The notes under the pieces were generated by a model. That model saw nothing but the letters and a program-made list of their open reading frames with translations, did no database searches and was not told where the DNA came from. This document shows positions 14,150 to 16,738 of a stretch of DNA of 16,738 nt, one piece after another; within the stretch, counting starts at the first letter, position 1, and the number at the start of each line of letters is the position of its first letter. Made by a program: the position numbers and the translations under genes. Source of the DNA: Bifidobacterium breve (GTDB lineage Bacteria > Actinomycetota > Acidimicrobiia > Acidimicrobiales > Ilumatobacteraceae). The stretch lies in contig CAMDBY010000011.1 of NCBI GenBank assembly GCA_945889575.1, forward strand, positions 1 to 16,738, read 5' to 3'.

Positions 14150-15299
14150 GAACAACACGATTGTACCGCCAGTCCCACCACGCCGTCCCGCACCATTGCG
14201 TGGGCTGGGATTCGCCCTGCCATTAATTACTCTGTCGTGGATTGTCTTGTTCGGCATTGTTGCAATGGCAGCTGTCCGGATTCAACGTTTTGAGTTGGCG
14301 CCTGGTGAAGCAATGGCCGTGGCACCACGCATTGAGTTTGCGAAATCATCGACTGGGACAAAAGTTCCTGAACGATTCCGCACGACAAATGGTATTAAAT
14401 TTGTCACTGCATTTGGTGGTCAATTATCCATTCTCGACAGTGTTCTTGGTTGGATAGACCCATACGTGCAAGTGGATACGTATAAGGAACATTTCGGAAC
14501 AAGTACCCCCAGCACATCAAAACGTCTTGGATTTCAAGCAATGATCGGAGCAAAACAAATTGCTGAGTTTGTCGCAATGAAGAAACTAGGACTCGACGTA
14601 AAACTTGTTATGGGTCGAGTAGTTATTGAAGAACTGGTCTGCGACGGTGCGCCCAAGAAAAATGCTGCATGTACAAATCTTGAAGTCGGGGAAACCATTA
14701 CTCACTTAGATGGTGTCGCGACGCCTACATTGACCGACCTTGCGGCACAGATGAAGGGTCATGTTGTCGGCGACACAGTGGAACTCACGGTGATTCCGTA
14801 TGACGCAAAGGCAGCAACTCCGGATGCAACAAAGGCTGAGAAGCGCACCGTGCAGTTAATGGCAAACGCTGATAATCCCACTCGTCCAATTATCGGCTTC
14901 GTTCCAGCAGATACTCGCAAGGTGTCGTTGCCTTTTGACGTGAAAATTTCAACTACAGATATTGGCGGACCATCAGCGGGTCTTGCCTTCACGTTGGCGC
15001 TGCTTGACGAACTAACAAGCGGCAATCTGATGGGCGAATCTCATGTGGTTGCGACCGGAACAATCAGCGAAGATGGCTCTGTTGGGGCGATCGGTGCTCT
15101 CGAACAAAAGGCTGTGGCGGTCGAGGCATCGGGCGCTGACCTCTTCCTCGTTCCAGCTGGTCAATCACCAGATGAGATGAAGCAAGCTCGTCAGGCGGCC
15201 GGTTCAAAAGTCAAAATTGTGCAAGTTGCAACTCTGAATGAAGCGTTGGCAGTGTTACGTACTAACGGCGGCGGGGCATTGCGGGTAACTACTGCCTAG
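14148..15299 (+). CDS. Membrane-anchored PDZ and Lon-type S16 protease, YlbL-like (383 aa)
   Basis: This is a YlbL-type protease: one N-terminal membrane helix, then an extracytoplasmic PDZ domain and a Lon-like serine-lysine protease domain. The helix spans about residues 20-44. The PDZ part is about 150-250, with GETITHLDGVATPTLTDL. In the S16 domain the nucleophile Ser276 lies in DIGGPSAG and the general base Lys321 in ALEQKA, 45 residues apart as in Lon. There is no ATPase domain, so degradation is not ATP-driven by this chain. Substrates are unknown; relatives are linked to envelope quality control. AAAGGA lies 11 bases before the ATG at 14148; the ATG at 14112 is a weaker option. It overlaps the start of the divergent membrane-protein gene and is followed after 57 bases by the DivIVA-like gene. 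Confidence 0.92.
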   Translation: MNNTIVPPVPPRRPAPLRGLGFALPLITLSWIVLFGIVAMAAVRIQRFELAPGEAMAVAPRIEFAKSSTGTKVPERFRTTNGIKFVTAFGGQLSILDSVLGWIDPYVQVDTYKEHFGTSTPSTSKRLGFQAMIGAKQIAEFVAMKKLGLDVKLVMGRVVIEELVCDGAPKKNAACTNLEVGETITHLDGVATPTLTDLAAQMKGHVVGDTVELTVIPYDAKAATPDATKAEKRTVQLMANADNPTRPIIGFVPADTRKVSLPFDVKISTTDIGGPSAGLAFTLALLDELTSGNLMGESHVVATGTISEDGSVGAIGALEQKAVAVEASGADLFLVPAGQSPDEMKQARQAAGSKVKIVQVATLNEALAVLRTNGGGALRVTTA

Positions 15300-15336
15300 G
15301 TGGCCTGTGGATAATGCCACCAAATGGCACCCTAGG
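15295..15336. repeat. Alternative-hairpin region between the protease and DivIVA-like genes
   Basis: Two copies of CCTAGG (15295-15300, 15331-15336) bracket two stems that cannot form together: GGTGGC/GCCACC (15299-15304 with 15316-15321, 11-base loop) and TGCCA/TGGCA (15315-15319 with 15325-15329, 5-base loop). No U-tract follows, so it is not a standard terminator. The first loop holds a DnaA-box sequence. Confidence 0.4.
15306..15314 (-). promoter_or_regulatory. Perfect DnaA-box sequence
   Basis: The minus strand reads TTATCCACA, the strong DnaA box of E. coli oriC. It lies alone in the 57-base gap before the DivIVA-like gene. One copy in a window of this size has roughly a one-in-eight chance of arising at random on either strand, so function is unproven; no cluster suggesting an origin is present. 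Confidence 0.4.
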
Positions 15337-15356
15337 AGTCGTACTGTAGATGCCTA

Positions 15357-16738
15357 ATGGCTATCTCTTTCTCCCGACCCGACCCATCATCGCCTGCAGC
15401 AGTGGGTTCGGCTGCGTTTCCCACCGGTCGCCGTGGGTTCGACCAGGCTGAAGTACGTGATTTTCTCAAAATGGTGGCTGCCGAGATGGCTCGCCTACAA
15501 GAGCGAGAACGCTTCCTTGAAAGTGAAATGCGCGCCATGCAAACACGGGGCTTATCGGCTCCTGGGCGCCTCGATGAAGAGACTGTCACCACGTTGCTCG
15601 GTGAAGAAGCAGCACGCGTTCTGACAGCTGCTCGTGATGCGAGTACGCAAATTCGTGACCGCGCTGAAGAGTCCGCAACTCGCCTTGTCAAGGACGCCGC
15701 AGAAGATGCAGTCCGTATTCGTGAATCTGCAGTCTTAGAAGCAGCTCGCATTCGTCAAGACTCAGGCTCAGACGCCGAATCTGAAATTGAAATGGCAAAA
15801 CAACAAGGCCGTGACATGGTTAATGAGGCACGTGAATATCGCGAAAAAGTCTTGTCAGAATTGTCCCGTCGTCGTGATGCTGCTCGCTCACAAATTGAAC
15901 AGCTTCTTCATGGCCGCGACCGTCTTATGAATGCGTTCGAACGTGCGCGTATTGCCAGCGAAGATGTCATCGGCGGACTCACCGATGCTCATGATGAGCC
16001 TGAATTCATTGTGGATTTGTCGCCTACTACTGGTCCTGTGCCAATCATCAATTCTGAACATCCTTCGGTAAAGGTGTTTGACCGTGAAGAAGTAATCGTT
16101 GAAGAAGAACCGGCAGAAGTTGTTACCAATGTTGTTATTTTTGATCATGAAACTGAAGCAGAAGTAGAATTTATTACAGAAGAAGTCAGCGTTGAAGTAG
16201 TTGACGAAATACAGATTGTTGATGTTCTTCACCCAGTGCACACACCTGCTGATATCGCTCCATCAGTAGAAGACATTGCTTCTACAGAACCAACGGAAAC
16301 ATCTCAGACCAATGTGGTGTCATTGTTCGGTCGCGGTCGACGCTCTGTCGACATGCCTGAAATTGAAATTGAACCTGAAATCGCACAAGTAGTGACAGCG
16401 ACATTGCAAGAAGTAGTTGTTGCTCCGACTCCCAAGAAAGATGTTGCTGCTGTCGACGATATTTTTGCAAAGTTGCGCGCGAGTAGCACTGCCGATGTCG
16501 CTGCAAAAACAACAACCGCGTCTGGGATCGCGAAAGACGAAAAGCTTGCTGTGAAAGCTTCTGCGCCAAAGGCAGAGAAAAAGGCGAAAACCAAGCCCAC
16601 TGTTCCTGTTGTAGACCCAGCACGATTCGAAGAGCGCAATGAAGAGCTGTCACCGGTAGTGGTAGCCATGGCTCGAAAGTTGAAGCGGGTCCTTGCTGAC
16701 GAACAAAACACCGTTCTTGGCCATGTTCGTGCAAAGCG
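15357..16738 (+). CDS. DivIVA-domain coiled-coil protein, 3' end outside the window
   Basis: The gene is incomplete: 460 codons are visible and the frame is open at the edge. The N-terminus has the DivIVA membrane-binding pattern FPTGRRGFDQAEVRDFL (21-37), followed by a long Ala/Glu/Arg coiled coil (about 40-205). Actinobacterial DivIVA proteins mark cell poles and organise wall growth. Beyond it lies a region rich in Glu and Val (about 245-350), with EVIVEEEPAEVV and EAEVEFITEEVSVEVV, then a Lys/Ala linker (about 380-415) and a helical segment AMARKLKRVLADEQN at 437-451. It is far longer than Wag31 (about 260 residues), so it is probably a separate DivIVA-domain protein. The best ribosome-binding match, AGGAG, is 18 bases before this ATG, which is too far. 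Hairpins and a DnaA box precede it. Confidence 0.85.
   Translation, partial: MAISFSRPDPSSPAAVGSAAFPTGRRGFDQAEVRDFLKMVAAEMARLQERERFLESEMRAMQTRGLSAPGRLDEETVTTLLGEEAARVLTAARDASTQIRDRAEESATRLVKDAAEDAVRIRESAVLEAARIRQDSGSDAESEIEMAKQQGRDMVNEAREYREKVLSELSRRRDAARSQIEQLLHGRDRLMNAFERARIASEDVIGGLTDAHDEPEFIVDLSPTTGPVPIINSEHPSVKVFDREEVIVEEEPAEVVTNVVIFDHETEAEVEFITEEVSVEVVDEIQIVDVLHPVHTPADIAPSVEDIASTEPTETSQTNVVSLFGRGRRSVDMPEIEIEPEIAQVVTATLQEVVVAPTPKKDVAAVDDIFAKLRASSTADVAAKTTTASGIAKDEKLAVKASAPKAEKKAKTKPTVPVVDPARFEERNEELSPVVVAMARKLKRVLADEQNTVLGHVRAK

Noticed and set aside
14150..14257. N-terminal extension of the small membrane protein
   Set aside because: It would be entirely antisense to the protease N-terminus and codes for a Gly/Arg/Pro-rich stretch with no start signal.
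15350..15451. 33-codon open frame overlapping the start of the DivIVA-like gene, 11 bases after AGGAG
   Set aside because: It is in another frame over the conserved DivIVA N-terminus; it could be a leader peptide, but nothing besides the spacing supports it.
15888..16734. Two open frames on the minus strand opposite the DivIVA-like gene
   Set aside because: They arise from the Glu/Val-rich codons of the sense gene and have low-complexity compositions (Phe/Asn-rich and Gln/Leu-rich) without start signals.
1..16738. CRISPR arrays, tRNA or rRNA genes, insertion sequences, toxin-antitoxin pairs, prophage or biosynthetic cluster
   Set aside because: Reading both strands gave no spaced direct repeats, cloverleaf-like genes, transposase or integrase motifs, or paired small genes of that kind.

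Overview
The window looks like ordinary chromosomal DNA from an actinobacterium with moderate G+C (about half by eye). Several families point that way: a Ddn-type deazaflavin (F420)-dependent oxidoreductase, an SCO6745-type protein, an actinobacterial PAC2 protein, a DUF222-HNH protein, and a PDZ/Lon-S16 protease beside a DivIVA-like coiled-coil protein. Modest G+C, very short gaps and convergent genes whose stop codons touch suggest a compact genome. A planktonic acidimicrobial lineage is my best guess, but it is inferred from gene content and not proven by any marker gene.

Layout, left to right, in eight alternating transcription units: (1) minus: patatin-like lipase, then a 752-residue sulfatase; (2) plus: an unrecognised 161-residue protein coupled by an ATGA overlap to glnD, then a NUDIX hydrolase; (3) minus: SCO6745-family protein, then a PAC2 protein; (4) plus: GNAT acetyltransferase, then a Ddn-like oxidoreductase; (5) minus: DHA2 MFS exporter, then a DUF222-HNH protein with its own candidate promoter and operator; (6) plus: DNA-3-methyladenine glycosylase I (tag); (7) minus: a small two-helix membrane protein, then a HEAT-repeat protein; (8) plus: a membrane-anchored PDZ-S16 protease, then a DivIVA-like protein that runs off the right edge.

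The genes do not form one pathway. They cover sulfate-ester and lipid hydrolysis, nitrogen sensing through PII modification, nucleotide or cofactor housekeeping, F420 redox chemistry, export, alkylation repair, membrane proteolysis and cell-pole organisation. No gap without a gene exceeds about 110 bases. I found no tRNA, rRNA, CRISPR array, insertion sequence or prophage.

I found no convincing new multi-gene system. The points most worth a second look are short and regulatory: a perfect DnaA-box sequence in the loop of a hairpin before the DivIVA-like gene; a palindrome lying between the -35 and -10 of the DUF222-HNH promoter, followed by a hairpin that hides its ribosome binding site; an inverted repeat before the sulfatase; a sulfatase active-site motif CSTTR in place of the usual CxPxR or CxSxR; and divergent genes with overlapping start codons.
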